Source: Roseomonas sp. KE0001 (GTDB lineage Bacteria; Pseudomonadota; Alphaproteobacteria; Acetobacterales; Acetobacteraceae). From it: a DNA stretch of 64,000 bases. The notes beneath the pieces are model-generated. The model was not told where the DNA came from and made no database searches. It worked only from the letters and a program-made list of their open reading frames with translations. The stretch lies in NCBI RefSeq assembly GCF_016107285.1, contig NZ_RCVQ01000005.1, positions 310,001 to 374,000 of the forward strand, read 5' to 3'. The position numbers were made by a program, and so were the translations under genes. Below, one piece after another: positions 50,533 through 59,286 of this stretch. Numbering within the stretch: the first letter of the stretch is position 1; each line of letters opens with the position of its first letter.

Positions 50533-51351
50533 ATGGGGAACGAGGTTACGCTGCTGGCGCAGGAGGGGCTGGAAACCGTCCTGGGCGAGATCGCCGGGGC
50601 CTTCACCAGGACGCATCGCGCGCCGGCGCGGGTCGTTTCGACCCCGCCGCAGGATATGCGCCATCGCCTCGACATCTACCCGGCACCGGATCTCATCGCC
50701 GTGGCCGGCCTGGCCCGGGCGCGGGCGGCGACGCGGCCGGGATCGACGGCGCCCGCCGTGGTCTTCGCCCGCGGCCTGCCCTGCCTCTATCTGCGGCCCG
50801 GCCTGCTGGACCGGCCGCGCCCCGCGCTGGATCTGCTGCTGGACCCGGGGCTGCGGCTCGGTCTCGCCGTCGCCGCCGATGGCGCCGCCCTGGCCGGCGG
50901 CGTCCTGGACCGGGCGGAGTTGCTCGCACCCGGCGCCCGGGCGGCGACCGAGGCGCGGGCGCTGCCGCTGCCGCATCTCGCCGGCACCGGGCGCGGCCTG
51001 GGTCGGGGCCTGCGCACCGGCCGCTTCGATCTGGCCCTCGGCCTGCGCTGCGGTGCCGCCGTCACGCTGGCCGCCTGCCCGGGCGCCAGGGTGCTGGACC
51101 TGCCGGCCGATCTCGCCGCCACCACCGACTTCGCGCTGGCCCTGCTCTCCGGCCGGCCCGAGGCGGCGTGGCTCTCCTTCTTCATTCTCTCGCCGGAGGG
51201 GCAGGGGCTGTTGCGCCGGCACGGCTTCGGCAGCGTGGCCGAGACGGCGGAGAGCTACGATTGCGCCCGCCGCGAGGGCGTGATGGAGTTGCCGCCATGC
51301 CCCGTCTCCGCCCTGCCGCCGCCGACGGCGCCGAGGAAGCGCCGCGCCTGA
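50533..51351 (+). CDS. ModA-like protein without signal peptide
   Basis: This 272-residue protein has the fold signatures of a molybdate/tungstate binding protein (EVTLLAQEGLETVLGEIAGAF at the start; FILSPEGQGLLRRHGFGSV near the end). It has no N-terminal signal sequence: the ModA-like core starts at residue 4. It should therefore be cytoplasmic. The Ser-rich ligand loops of ModA are not conserved, so the ligand may differ. It lies between modC and the ModE-like gene, overlapping the latter by 55 bases, which suggests a regulatory or storage role. ATG 50533 is chosen over upstream codons inside modC. A lost or unusual export signal is the alternative. Confidence 0.75.
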   Translation: MGNEVTLLAQEGLETVLGEIAGAFTRTHRAPARVVSTPPQDMRHRLDIYPAPDLIAVAGLARARAATRPGSTAPAVVFARGLPCLYLRPGLLDRPRPALDLLLDPGLRLGLAVAADGAALAGGVLDRAELLAPGARAATEARALPLPHLAGTGRGLGRGLRTGRFDLALGLRCGAAVTLAACPGARVLDLPADLAATTDFALALLSGRPEAAWLSFFILSPEGQGLLRRHGFGSVAETAESYDCARREGVMELPPCPVSALPPPTAPRKRRA

Positions 51352-51677
51352 GCATCCGCCTGGATCTGGGCGGCGGCAGGCGGATCGGCCCGGGCAAGGT
51401 GCGTCTGCTGGAAGAGATCGGCCGCAACGGCTCGATCTCGGGGGCCGGGCGCGCCCTGCGCATGTCCTATCGCCGCGCCTGGGAGCTGGTTGAGGCGCTG
51501 AACCAGGCCGTTGGCCGGCCGGTGGTGGAGACCGCGACGGGCGGCGCCCGGGGCGGCGGCGCGCGGCTGACACCGGCGGGCGAGACGGTGATCCGTCACT
51601 ACCGGGCCATCGAGGCGGAGAGCAACCGCGTGGCCGCGGAGCGGCTGGGCGAGCTGTCCGGCCTCCGCCCCGGCTGA
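51297..51677 (+). CDS. ModE-type winged-helix DNA-binding protein
   Basis: This 126-residue LysR-like winged helix protein corresponds to the N-terminal domain of ModE only. The core is GPGKVRLLEEIGRNGSISGAGRALRMSYRRAWELVEALNQ, followed by the wing ETATGGARGGGARLTPAGE. The C-terminal molybdate-sensing Mop domains of classical ModE are absent, so it needs another sensor. The preceding cytoplasmic ModA-like protein, whose gene it overlaps, is a candidate. ATG 51297 has GGAG eight bases upstream inside that gene. It should repress modABC when molybdate is sufficient. Confidence 0.85.
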   Translation: MPRLRPAAADGAEEAPRLSIRLDLGGGRRIGPGKVRLLEEIGRNGSISGAGRALRMSYRRAWELVEALNQAVGRPVVETATGGARGGGARLTPAGETVIRHYRAIEAESNRVAAERLGELSGLRPG

Positions 51678-51755
51678 GCGGGGAACATTGGCCGCGGCAG
51701 GCGGGCCGCCTATATCGCGGCCGCCGCATCAGCCGGAAACGAGGAGGCGACAGAC

Positions 51756-52244
51756 ATGTTCGAGGCCGCGATCCTGACCAGCACCGACAAGCCCGGGCTC
51801 TACCGCGAGCTGGCGGTGCAGCTGGAGGCCCTGTTGCGGGGCGAGCGGGACCCGGTGGCCAATGCCGCCAACATGTCCGCCCTGCTGTTCCACAGCCTGC
51901 CCGACCTCAACTGGGCCGGCTTCTACCTCATGCGGGACGGGATGCTGGTGCTCGGCCCCTTCCAGGGCAAGCCCGCCTGCGTCCGCATCCCGGTCGGGCG
52001 CGGCGTCTGCGGCGCCGCCGTGGTGCGGCGGGAGAGCGTGCTGGTCGAGGATGTGCACGCCTTTCCCGGCCACATCGCCTGCGACGCGGCCTCGCGCTCC
52101 GAGCTGGTGGTGCCGCTGCTGCGGGACGGCGCCGTGCTGGGCGTGATCGACCTCGACAGCCCGCGCCCCGCCCGCTTCACGCCGGAGGACCAGGCGGGGA
52201 TCGAGGCCCTGGCCCGGATCTATCTCGCGGCATGCGCGGGATAG
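51756..52244 (+). CDS. msrC: Free methionine-(R)-sulfoxide reductase (GAF domain)
   Basis: This 162-residue single-GAF protein reduces free methionine-R-sulfoxide. The three redox cysteines Cys75, Cys85 and Cys109 have exactly the spacing of the E. coli enzyme (84, 94, 118), within GKPACVRIPVGRGVCGAA and GHIACDAASRSELVVPL. The NWAGFYL motif is also family-typical. GAGGAGG precedes ATG 51756. The stop codon lies inside the first unit of a four-copy 15-bp tandem repeat, so neighbouring units repeat the stop codon in frame. Confidence 0.93.
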   Translation: MFEAAILTSTDKPGLYRELAVQLEALLRGERDPVANAANMSALLFHSLPDLNWAGFYLMRDGMLVLGPFQGKPACVRIPVGRGVCGAAVVRRESVLVEDVHAFPGHIACDAASRSELVVPLLRDGAVLGVIDLDSPRPARFTPEDQAGIEALARIYLAACAG

Positions 52245-52295
52245 GCCGATGCGGGATAGGCCGACGCGGGATAGGCCAAGGCGGGATAGGTCAGG
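52236..52295 (+). repeat. Four tandem 15-bp repeats covering the msrC stop codon
   Basis: Units start at 52236, 52251, 52266 and 52281 with consensus GCGGGATAGGCCGAN. The first two differ at one base, and the last two have drifted. Because the unit is five codons long, each copy carries an in-frame TAG for msrC. The array fills the gap to the convergent amidohydrolase stop at 52299. Confidence 0.9.
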
Positions 52296-52298
52296 CCG

Positions 52299-53738
52299 TC
52301 ACGCCCGCGGCGCGCGCAGCGGCGGCGGCAGCACCTCGGCCGGGATCGGGCAGGCATAGGGCCTGCCGCCGGTGCGCTCGCGCAGCTCGGCCTTGGCGCG
52401 GGCCAGCAACTCCGGGTCACGGAAGGCGTCGAGCGCCGTCGCCGCCATGGCCTTGGCCGCCTGCACCATGCCCTTGTGCGCATGCGGGCTCTTGCCCTGG
52501 GCCACGGCCTGCCAGGTGTGGAAGGGCGTGCCGACCGCCCAGGTGGCGCCCCAGCACTGGACCGTCGGCACGATCTGGCTGACGTCGCCAACATCGGTCG
52601 AGCCGTTCCCGGGCCGCGACTGGCCGTCGAAATGCAGCACGCCCTGGTGCAGCGGCTGTCCGCCCACCGCCTCCGGCGCGCCGACGGCGCCGATGCTGTC
52701 GGCGATGTCCTCCTCGCTCAGCGTGCGGCGGATGTCGCGGGCATAGGCGAGGTCGGCCTCGTCGAAGGCGGGAGCGCCGAGGGCGGCGAGATTCTCGAAC
52801 ATCCGCATCTCCAGCGCCGTGTTGGGGATGGTGTCGGAGCAGGCCTTGTCGATCTCCAGGCTCATGCGGGTGCCCGTCATGACGGCGGCGCCCTCGGCGC
52901 AGGCCTTCACCCGCTCGAACAGCGCCTGCGCCTCCTTCACGCGCGGTCCGCGGATCAGGTAGAGCACCTCCGCCTCGGCCTGCACCACATTGGGCGAATT
53001 GCCGCCGCTGTTGGTGATGGCGTAGTGCACGCGGCAGTCGAGCGGCATGTGCTCGCGCAGATAGTTCACGCCGACATTCATGATCTCCACGGCATCGAGC
53101 GCCGAGCGGCCCAGCCAGGGCGAGCCGGCGGCGTGCGAGGCGCGGCCGTGGAAGCGGAAGTAGACCTGGAAGTTGGCCAGCGAGCGGGAGGACATGACGC
53201 TGCTGACCACGCCCGGATGCCAGGAGACGGCGGCGTCGAGGTCGTCGAAGGCGCCGGCGCGGGCCATGAAGGTCTTGCCCGAGCCGCCCTCCTCGCCGGG
53301 GCAGCCGTAGTAGCGCACCGTGCCCGGCAGGCCCTGCGCCGCCAGGGCATCGCGCGCCGCGACGGCGGCCAGCATGGCCCCGGCGCCGAGCAGGTTGTGG
53401 CCGCAGCCATGGCCTGTGGCGCCGGGCGTCACCGCCTTCTGCTCGGCGATGCCGGCCTCCTGGCTCAGCCCGGCCAGGGCGTCGAACTCGCCGAGGAAGC
53501 CCAGGACCGGGCCGCCGGAGCCGGCCTCGGCCATGAAGGCGGTCGGGATGCCGCCGAGATTGCGGGTGACGCGGAAGCCCTCCGCCTCCAGCAGGGCGAT
53601 CTGCTCCTCGATCGAGCGGTGCTCCTGGAAGCGCAGCTCGGCATGGCCCCAGATCCGGTCGGCCATGGCGGCGAAGGCGGGGCTCCTGGCTTCGACCTCG
53701 GCCGACAGGGTGGCGAGGGACATCGGGTCGTTGCGCAT
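52299..53738 (-). CDS. M20-family amidohydrolase, AbgB (aminobenzoyl-glutamate utilisation) type
   Basis: This 479-residue metallo-amidohydrolase has the metal-site segments TGHGCGHNLLGAG, PGEEGGSGKTFMARAG and SWHPG, and the lid-domain FHGRASHAAGSPWLGRSALDAVEIM. The late motif GNGSTDVGDVSQIVPTVQCWGATWA is characteristic of the AbgB group (p-aminobenzoyl-glutamate and related N-acyl amino acids). It should release a free amino acid from an N-acyl or dipeptide substrate. ATG 53738 has GGAGGA upstream (reverse of 53742-53747). No AbgA or AbgT partner is adjacent. Confidence 0.88.
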   Translation of the reverse strand: MRNDPMSLATLSAEVEARSPAFAAMADRIWGHAELRFQEHRSIEEQIALLEAEGFRVTRNLGGIPTAFMAEAGSGGPVLGFLGEFDALAGLSQEAGIAEQKAVTPGATGHGCGHNLLGAGAMLAAVAARDALAAQGLPGTVRYYGCPGEEGGSGKTFMARAGAFDDLDAAVSWHPGVVSSVMSSRSLANFQVYFRFHGRASHAAGSPWLGRSALDAVEIMNVGVNYLREHMPLDCRVHYAITNSGGNSPNVVQAEAEVLYLIRGPRVKEAQALFERVKACAEGAAVMTGTRMSLEIDKACSDTIPNTALEMRMFENLAALGAPAFDEADLAYARDIRRTLSEEDIADSIGAVGAPEAVGGQPLHQGVLHFDGQSRPGNGSTDVGDVSQIVPTVQCWGATWAVGTPFHTWQAVAQGKSPHAHKGMVQAAKAMAATALDAFRDPELLARAKAELRERTGGRPYACPIPAEVLPPPLRAPRA

Positions 53739-53883
53739 GGATCCTCCTGCGGCGGCGGGGCAGGGGCGTGTGATTAGGCCCGGCCGGTGGGTAGGGGCAA
53801 GCGGGCCGGGCGGCGGCGTCCCTGTGAACCTTGCCAGCCGGCCGGAGGAAGAGCCTTGAAAACAGAACATTCCAGGGCGGTGA

Positions 53884-53913
53884 CCGGCCTCCCGCCGCGG
53901 TCCGGCGGGCCGG
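53884..53913 (-). terminator. Hairpin directly after the DUF4403 gene
   Basis: A bulged stem, CCCGCC/GGCGGG (53891-53896 with 53904-53909) extended by CCGG/CCGG (53884-53887 with 53910-53913), starts one base after the minus-strand stop. No U-tract. Termination is inferred from position. Confidence 0.4.
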
Positions 53914-53914
53914 C

Positions 53915-55375
53915 CTAGCCCCCCTCCGGCAGGATGGCCAGCTCCGCCGCCACCTCCGCCTCCGCCGCCCCCAGCACCGTCAGGGCGTCCTCCTCCGCCA
54001 CGATCCGCTCCAGCCGCAGCCGGGGCCTCGCGACCTCCAGGCGCAGGCCGGCGGTCAGCGCCGGATCGTCCAGGCTCCGGCGCAGCCGGGCCAGACCCTC
54101 GGCCATCAGCGGCGCGAAGTCGTAGACCGCCAGTTCGCTCAGCCGGGCGCGGATCCGCTCCTCGAAGGCGGCGCTGGCGATGGACCAGACGAGGTTGTCC
54201 AGCTCGCGGGCGAAGCGCAGCTCGGTCAGGCGCAGCCGCGTGCCGCCCTGCTCCAGCACCGGGCGGGCCCAGAAGATCACCCGGCCCGAGGTGTCGAGCC
54301 AGCCGCCGGGCGTCCTGGCCGAGAAGCGGACGGCCAGCGCCAGCCCGGGATCGCTGGGGTAGAGGAAGATGTCGCGGATCTGCAGCCGGACGGTCCATCC
54401 GGCGACATCCAGCGGGTAATCGCGCCCGCCGAACTCCCGCATCATCCAGTCGCGCACCATGTCGTAGCCGGCGCGCACGGGGATGGCGAGGCGCAGGCGG
54501 CTCGCCTCCGGCGGCAGGTCGCGCAGCGGCGGCAACGGCGGAGCGGGGGCGGCCTTCTGCGCCGTGTCGGTGACGGCGGTGCGGGCACGGAGCGACAGCG
54601 GCAGCCGCAGATGGTCCGCCGCGACGACGAGACCGGGCGTGCCGAGGGAGACCGGCTCGATCTGCACGAAAAGCGGCGGCGCGGCGGGCAGCTGCAGCGG
54701 AATCTCCTGGCGCCGCCAGAGCTGCGCCACCTCGGCGCGGACCCGCTCGCAGGGGATCAGCCCGTGCAGCTGCGCGGGAAGCTCGCGCAGGGCGGCATCG
54801 ACGGCGGTGCGCAACTGCCCCTCGACCCCCATCCAGACACCGCCGATCACCTCCAGCCGCGGCGCCTCGGTCCAGTCATAGGCGATGTCCATGGCGACAT
54901 GCGGGCACCAGCCCTGGTCCAGGCGCAGGCCGAGATCCGCCTGCACCCTGGCGGCGGCCTGGAAGTTCTTCCGCCCCAGCCCGACGGTGTCGGCGAGCCA
55001 GCCGCGCAGCCCCGCCGTGCCTCGCGCATCGACGCCGAAGCTGGCGCGCAGCCGCCCGCCGGCCTCGGAGAAGGCGACCGGCGTGGTGCGGCGGAGGGTG
55101 AAGTCGTAGCGCGTGTCCTCCCCTTCGCCGGCATGGCTGAAGGAGGCGGGAAGCCGCTGCTCCACCGCCTGGCGGAGCAGATCGAAGGACACGCGCAGGT
55201 CGACGGAAAGGCTGCTGTCCCGCGCGGGCAGGGCCAGGCGCGCGGCCCGGCGCGGCGGCTCCTCCGACAGCACGAGATCGCGCACGCGATACCAGTCGGT
55301 GCCGCGCCAGGCGGCGCCGAGCAACAGCAGCAGCAGCAGGGCCGACAGGCCCCGGCGCAGCCAGCGCCAGCGCAT
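53915..55375 (-). CDS. DUF4403 family protein
   Basis: This 486-residue protein has a single N-terminal membrane anchor or signal (residues 1-25, RWRWLRRGLSALLLLLLLGAAW) and the rest in the periplasm. The long, beta-rich body contains two similar halves with lipid-transfer-like alternation, for example GLVVAADHLRLPLSLRARTAV and RLRLAIPVRAGYDMVRDWMMREF. I recognise it as DUF4403, whose role is not established. The fold resembles TULIP-type lipid-binding tubes, so envelope lipid handling is a reasonable guess. It lies 50 bases downstream of the RraA-like gene on the same strand. Confidence 0.75.
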   Translation of the reverse strand: MRWRWLRRGLSALLLLLLLGAAWRGTDWYRVRDLVLSEEPPRRAARLALPARDSSLSVDLRVSFDLLRQAVEQRLPASFSHAGEGEDTRYDFTLRRTTPVAFSEAGGRLRASFGVDARGTAGLRGWLADTVGLGRKNFQAAARVQADLGLRLDQGWCPHVAMDIAYDWTEAPRLEVIGGVWMGVEGQLRTAVDAALRELPAQLHGLIPCERVRAEVAQLWRRQEIPLQLPAAPPLFVQIEPVSLGTPGLVVAADHLRLPLSLRARTAVTDTAQKAAPAPPLPPLRDLPPEASRLRLAIPVRAGYDMVRDWMMREFGGRDYPLDVAGWTVRLQIRDIFLYPSDPGLALAVRFSARTPGGWLDTSGRVIFWARPVLEQGGTRLRLTELRFARELDNLVWSIASAAFEERIRARLSELAVYDFAPLMAEGLARLRRSLDDPALTAGLRLEVARPRLRLERIVAEEDALTVLGAAEAEVAAELAILPEGG

Positions 55376-55425
55376 CGCCGCCGCTCCGCCTCAGGCCGCG
55401 CGGCGGGAGGGGCCGGCCGCCGTGA

Positions 55426-56109
55426 TCAGTCCAGCCCCTCGCAGCCGAGGCGGCGCAGCGCCGCGTCCACCCAGCCCGTGTCGTTGGTGCCGGCCTCGAT
55501 CTCGGCGATCTGCTTCGCCTCGGCCGCCTGCTTGGCCGCCGCCGCCGCCTGCACCGTCTCCAGCTCGGCATAGGGCACGCAGAGCAGGCCGTCGGCATCG
55601 CCGAGGATCAGGTCGCCCGGCTCGATCACCATGCCGTCCAGCGCGACCGGCACGTTGATCTCGCCCGGCCCGTCCTTGTAGGGGCCGCGATGGGTGACGC
55701 CGGCGGCATAGACCGGGAAGTCCTGCCCGGCGATGGCGGCGCTGTCGCGGATGGCGCCGTTGATGACGATGCCGCCGAGCTTGCGGAAGATCATCTGGCC
55801 CAGCATCAGCTCGCCGATCAGCGCGTTGGTCAGGTCGCCGCCGCCATCGACGACGATGACATCACCCGGCTCCGCCAGGCCGATCGCCTTGTGGATCATC
55901 AGATTGTCGCCCGGCCGCGTGCGCACGGTGAGCGCCGGCCCGGCCAGCACGGTGGCACCGGCGCGATGCATCGGACGGAGGCGCGGGCCGCCCGCCGTCA
56001 TCCGCGCCATGACGTCGCTGACATTGGCGACGGGCAGCGGGCGGAAGGCCTCGATCCAGCGGGATTCCGCTTTGCGACGGCGTGGCAGGATGCGGAATCC
56101 GACAGGCAT
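55426..56109 (-). CDS. RraA-like / 4-hydroxy-4-methyl-2-oxoglutarate aldolase family protein
   Basis: This 227-residue protein has the HMG/CHA-aldolase/RraA fold. The family metal/substrate motif VIVVDGGGDLTNALIGELM (G-x-L-M) and GGIVINGAIRDSAAI (Arg-Asp pair) are intact, so pyruvate-aldolase or oxaloacetate-decarboxylase activity is likely. ATG 56109 follows GGAGAG at good distance. The frame extension to 56358 would overlap the divergent ABC gene. It may be co-transcribed with the DUF4403 gene. Aromatic-acid catabolism is the usual setting for the aldolases, but no such genes are nearby. Confidence 0.87.
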   Translation of the reverse strand: MPVGFRILPRRRKAESRWIEAFRPLPVANVSDVMARMTAGGPRLRPMHRAGATVLAGPALTVRTRPGDNLMIHKAIGLAEPGDVIVVDGGGDLTNALIGELMLGQMIFRKLGGIVINGAIRDSAAIAGQDFPVYAAGVTHRGPYKDGPGEINVPVALDGMVIEPGDLILGDADGLLCVPYAELETVQAAAAAKQAAEAKQIAEIEAGTNDTGWVDAALRRLGCEGLD

Positions 56110-56211
56110 GGGCGTCTCTCCGTTGCGGGCGGTCCAGGCTATGGCCGGTCCTGCCCGGCCGCAAGCCGAGGGCGGCCGGGCGTGGTCCTCCTCCGGCGGC
56201 ATGGCCTCCGC

Positions 56212-56227
56212 TGGCACGAAACCTGCT
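56212..56227 (+). promoter_or_regulatory. Probable sigma-54 (-24/-12) promoter of the peptide ABC / amidase operon
   Basis: TGGCACGAAACCTGCT fits the consensus TGGCACGRNNNTTGCW at all but one defined position, with GG and GC 10 bases apart. The predicted start of transcription near 56238 leaves a 60-base leader before ATG 56299. It is the best match of the five sites in the window. Confidence 0.55.
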
Positions 56228-56298
56228 TGGTGATTGCCGTCTCCTTCCAGCAGCCCCGGAGGGCCTGTCCGCTGACGACCCCGTCCATCCTGCATCCC

Positions 56299-57327
56299 AT
56301 GCCCGATCTCGGCGGCCCCGCCCAGCCGCTGCTGACGGTGCGGGGATTGACCAAGCATTTCCCCCTCTCATCGGGATTCTTCGGCCGCAGTGCCGGCGTC
56401 GTCCAGGCGGTGGACGGCGTCAGCTTCTCCCTCCGCAAGGGCGAGACGCTCGGCATCGTGGGAGAATCGGGCTGCGGCAAGTCCACCACCTCCCGCCTCA
56501 TCATGGCGCTGATGCGGCCCACGGCGGGCGAGGTGATCTTCGACGGCCAGACGGTCGGGCCCGGCGGCATGACGCTGAAGGAATACCGCCGCCAGGTGCA
56601 GATGGTGTTCCAGGACAGCTACGCCTCGCTGAACCCGCGCCTGACCATCGAGGAGAGCATCGCCTTCGCGCCGAAGGTGCACGGCCTGGCCGGACGCGAC
56701 GCGCTGGCGCGCGCGGGCGAGCTGCTCGCCGCCGTCGGGCTCGATCCGGCCAACTTCGCCCGCCGCTATCCGCACGAGCTCTCGGGCGGGCAGCGGCAGC
56801 GGGTGAACATCGCCCGCGCCCTGGCGCTGCGGCCACGGCTGATCATCCTCGACGAGCCCGTCTCGGCGCTCGACAAGTCGGTCGAGGCGCAGGTGCTGAA
56901 CCTGCTGACCGACCTCAAGGCGCAGTTCGGCCTGACCTATCTCTTCATCAGCCACGACCTCAACGTCGTGCAGTACATGTCGGACCGGCTGCTGGTCATG
57001 TATCTCGGGCAGGTCGCCGAGATCGGCGCCGTGGACGCGATCTACGACACGCCGGCGCATCCCTACACCGCCGCGCTGCTGGCCAGCCGGCCCTCGATGA
57101 TCCCCGGCCGCCGCCGCACCGAGCCACCGCTCTCGGGCGACCCGCCGAACCCGATCAACCCGCCCTCCGGCTGCCGCTTCCGCACCCGCTGCGCATATGC
57201 CGAGGACCTCTGCGCCGGCCGCGTGCCGGCGCTCAGCCCGGCGCCCTCCGGCCAGGAGGCGGCCTGCCTGATGCTGGTCCCCGGCAGCGGCCACTCGCGC
57301 GCGCCCACCCTGGAGGCGGCGGCATGA
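56299..57327 (+). CDS. Peptide ABC transporter ATP-binding protein, OppF/DppF type
   Basis: This 342-residue ATPase has Walker [11 protein letters not shown]-loop [11 protein letters not shown], signature [16 protein letters not shown], Walker [13 protein letters not shown] and H-loop [14 protein letters not shown]. The OppF-type C-terminal extension carries Cys residues ([17 protein letters not shown]...AACL). ATG 56299 lacks a clear ribosome site. It overlaps the next ATPase gene by four bases. It is the first of seven co-directional genes: two ATPases, two permeases, binding protein, AtzG-like protein, amidase. Confidence 0.92.
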   Translation: MPDLGGPAQPLLTVRGLTKHFPLSSGFFGRSAGVVQAVDGVSFSLRKGETLGIVGESGCGKSTTSRLIMALMRPTAGEVIFDGQTVGPGGMTLKEYRRQVQMVFQDSYASLNPRLTIEESIAFAPKVHGLAGRDALARAGELLAAVGLDPANFARRYPHELSGGQRQRVNIARALALRPRLIILDEPVSALDKSVEAQVLNLLTDLKAQFGLTYLFISHDLNVVQYMSDRLLVMYLGQVAEIGAVDAIYDTPAHPYTAALLASRPSMIPGRRRTEPPLSGDPPNPINPPSGCRFRTRCAYAEDLCAGRVPALSPAPSGQEAACLMLVPGSGHSRAPTLEAAA

Positions 57328-58322
57328 GCGCGTCCCCCGCACCGCTCGTCCATGTGCGCGACCTCGAGGTCCGCTTCGTCTCACGCGATGCCACGGTGCA
57401 TGCCGTCAACGGCGTCGACTTCGACCTGGCCCAGGGCGAGAGCCTGTGCATCCTGGGCGAGAGCGGTTCCGGCAAGTCGGTGACGCTGCGCGCGCTGATG
57501 CGCCTGAACCCGCCGCGCCGCACCGTGCTGAAGGGCACGCTGAGGGTCGCCGGACGGGATGTGATCGGTGCCTCCGAGGCGGCGATGGCCGATCTGCGCG
57601 GCAGCAGCGTCGCCATGATCTTCCAGGAGCCGATGACGGCGCTCGACCCGGTCTTCACCATCGGCCGGCAGATCACCGAGACCGTGATCCGGCACGAGGG
57701 CGTCGGCCGGGCGGCCGCCGAGGCACGGGCGCTGGAGCTGCTGGAACTGGTGCAGATCCCCTCGGCGAAGCGCCGCCTCGCCGCCTATCCGCACGAGCTC
57801 TCGGGCGGGCTCAGGCAGCGCGCCATGATCGCCATCGCGCTCTCCTGCCGGCCGAAGCTGCTGCTGGCCGACGAGCCGACCACCGCGCTCGACGCCACGG
57901 TGCAGATCCAGATCCTGCTCCTGCTGCGCCAGTTGCAGCAGGAGCTGGGCATGGGGGTGATCTTCGTCACCCACGACCTCGGCGTGGCGGGCGAGATCGC
58001 CGACCGCATCGCCGTCATGTATGCCGGCCGCTTCATCGAGGAGGGGCCGACCGAGGCGCTGATGCGCGGGCCGCTGCATCCCTATGCCCAGGGGCTGCTC
58101 GGCGCCACGGTGCATGCCGGGCTGCGCGGCCAGCGGCTGACCACCATCCCCGGCGCGCCGCCCAACCTGGAGCGGCTGCCGCAGGGCTGCGCCTTCGCGC
58201 CGCGCTGCGCCTTCGCCGCCGAGGAATGCCTGGCCGCGGTGCCGTCCCGGCGCAGCCCCGAGCCCGGCCGCGCCGCCCGCTGCGTGCGGGTGCCCGACCT
58301 CGCCCTGCACGCCGCCGCCTGA
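57324..58322 (+). CDS. Peptide ABC transporter ATP-binding protein, OppD/DppD type
   Basis: This 332-residue partner ATPase has Walker A GESGSGKSV, Q-loop FQEPMTALDPVF, signature ELSGGLRQRAMIAIAL, Walker B LLLADEPTTALD and H-loop VTHDLGVAGEIADR. The C-terminal Cys-containing region is GCAFAPRCAFAAEEC. In these transporters the OppD and OppF proteins form the heterodimeric motor. GGAGG stands eight bases before ATG 57324, inside the previous gene. Confidence 0.92.
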   Translation: MSASPAPLVHVRDLEVRFVSRDATVHAVNGVDFDLAQGESLCILGESGSGKSVTLRALMRLNPPRRTVLKGTLRVAGRDVIGASEAAMADLRGSSVAMIFQEPMTALDPVFTIGRQITETVIRHEGVGRAAAEARALELLELVQIPSAKRRLAAYPHELSGGLRQRAMIAIALSCRPKLLLADEPTTALDATVQIQILLLLRQLQQELGMGVIFVTHDLGVAGEIADRIAVMYAGRFIEEGPTEALMRGPLHPYAQGLLGATVHAGLRGQRLTTIPGAPPNLERLPQGCAFAPRCAFAAEECLAAVPSRRSPEPGRAARCVRVPDLALHAAA

Positions 58323-58332
58323 GGAGAAGGCC

Positions 58333-59286
58333 ATGTTCTTCTACCTGCTCCGCCGCCTGCTCTACGCGGTGCCGATTGCCCTCTCGGTCAGCCTGGTCTG
58401 CTTCCTGTTGGTGCATATCGCGCCGGGCGACCCGGTCAACGCCATCGTCCCCGCCGACGCCCCGGCCGCCGTGGTCGAGCAGATCCGCCGCGAATACGGG
58501 CTCGACAAGCCGCTGCCGGTGCAGTTCGTGCTCTGGCTCTGGCATGTGCTGCAGGGCGATCTCGGCCGCTCGCTGGCCACCGGCCGCAGCGTCTCGGAGG
58601 ATCTCTACGCCGCCGTCGGCAACACGCTGATGCTGGCGCTGGCCGCGGCCGGCATCGGCTTCCTCGCCGGCACCGCCTTCGGCACGCTCGCCGCCGCCTT
58701 CCGCGGCACCTGGGTGGACAAGCTGGCGGTGGCCTTCGCCTCGGCCGGCGTCTCGGTGCCGCACTACTGGCTCGGCATGGTCATGGTGGTGGTGTTCAGC
58801 GTCATGCTGAACGCGCTGCCGGCGATGGGGGCGGGGCCGGGCGGTTCGGCCTCCTGGGCCTGGGACTGGCAGCACATCCAGTTCCTGGTGCTGCCGGCGC
58901 TGACGCTGAGCGTCATCCCGATGGGCATCGTCACCCGCGCCGTGCGTGGCACGGTGGTCGAGATCCTGAACCAGGACTTCATCACCACGCTGCGCGGCAA
59001 GGGGCTGCGCCGGGGCGGCGTCGTGCGCCACGTGGTGAAGAACGCGGCGCCCAGCGTGCTGGCCATCATGGGCCTCCAGCTCGGCTACCTGATGGGCGGC
59101 TCCATCCTGGTCGAGACCGTCTTCTCCTGGCCCGGCACCGGCTTCCTGCTGAACAGCGCCATCTTCCAGCGCGACATCCCCGTGCTGCAGGGCACGATCC
59201 TGGTGCTCGCCCTCTTCTTCGTGGTGCTCAACCTCGCGGTCGATCTGCTGCAGACCGCGCTCGATCCCCGGATCCGCCGCACATGA
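58333..59286 (+). CDS. Peptide ABC transporter permease, DppB/OppB type
   Basis: This 317-residue permease has about six membrane helices and the DppB opening LLRRLLYAVPIALSVSLVCFLLVHIAPGDP. The large periplasmic loop with IRREYGLDKPLPVQF and the EAA-like segment LRGKGLRRGGVVRHVVKNAAPSVLAIMG are also present. AGGAGA lies seven bases before ATG 58333. It overlaps the DppC-type gene by ATGA at 59283. Confidence 0.93.
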   Translation: MFFYLLRRLLYAVPIALSVSLVCFLLVHIAPGDPVNAIVPADAPAAVVEQIRREYGLDKPLPVQFVLWLWHVLQGDLGRSLATGRSVSEDLYAAVGNTLMLALAAAGIGFLAGTAFGTLAAAFRGTWVDKLAVAFASAGVSVPHYWLGMVMVVVFSVMLNALPAMGAGPGGSASWAWDWQHIQFLVLPALTLSVIPMGIVTRAVRGTVVEILNQDFITTLRGKGLRRGGVVRHVVKNAAPSVLAIMGLQLGYLMGGSILVETVFSWPGTGFLLNSAIFQRDIPVLQGTILVLALFFVVLNLAVDLLQTALDPRIRRT

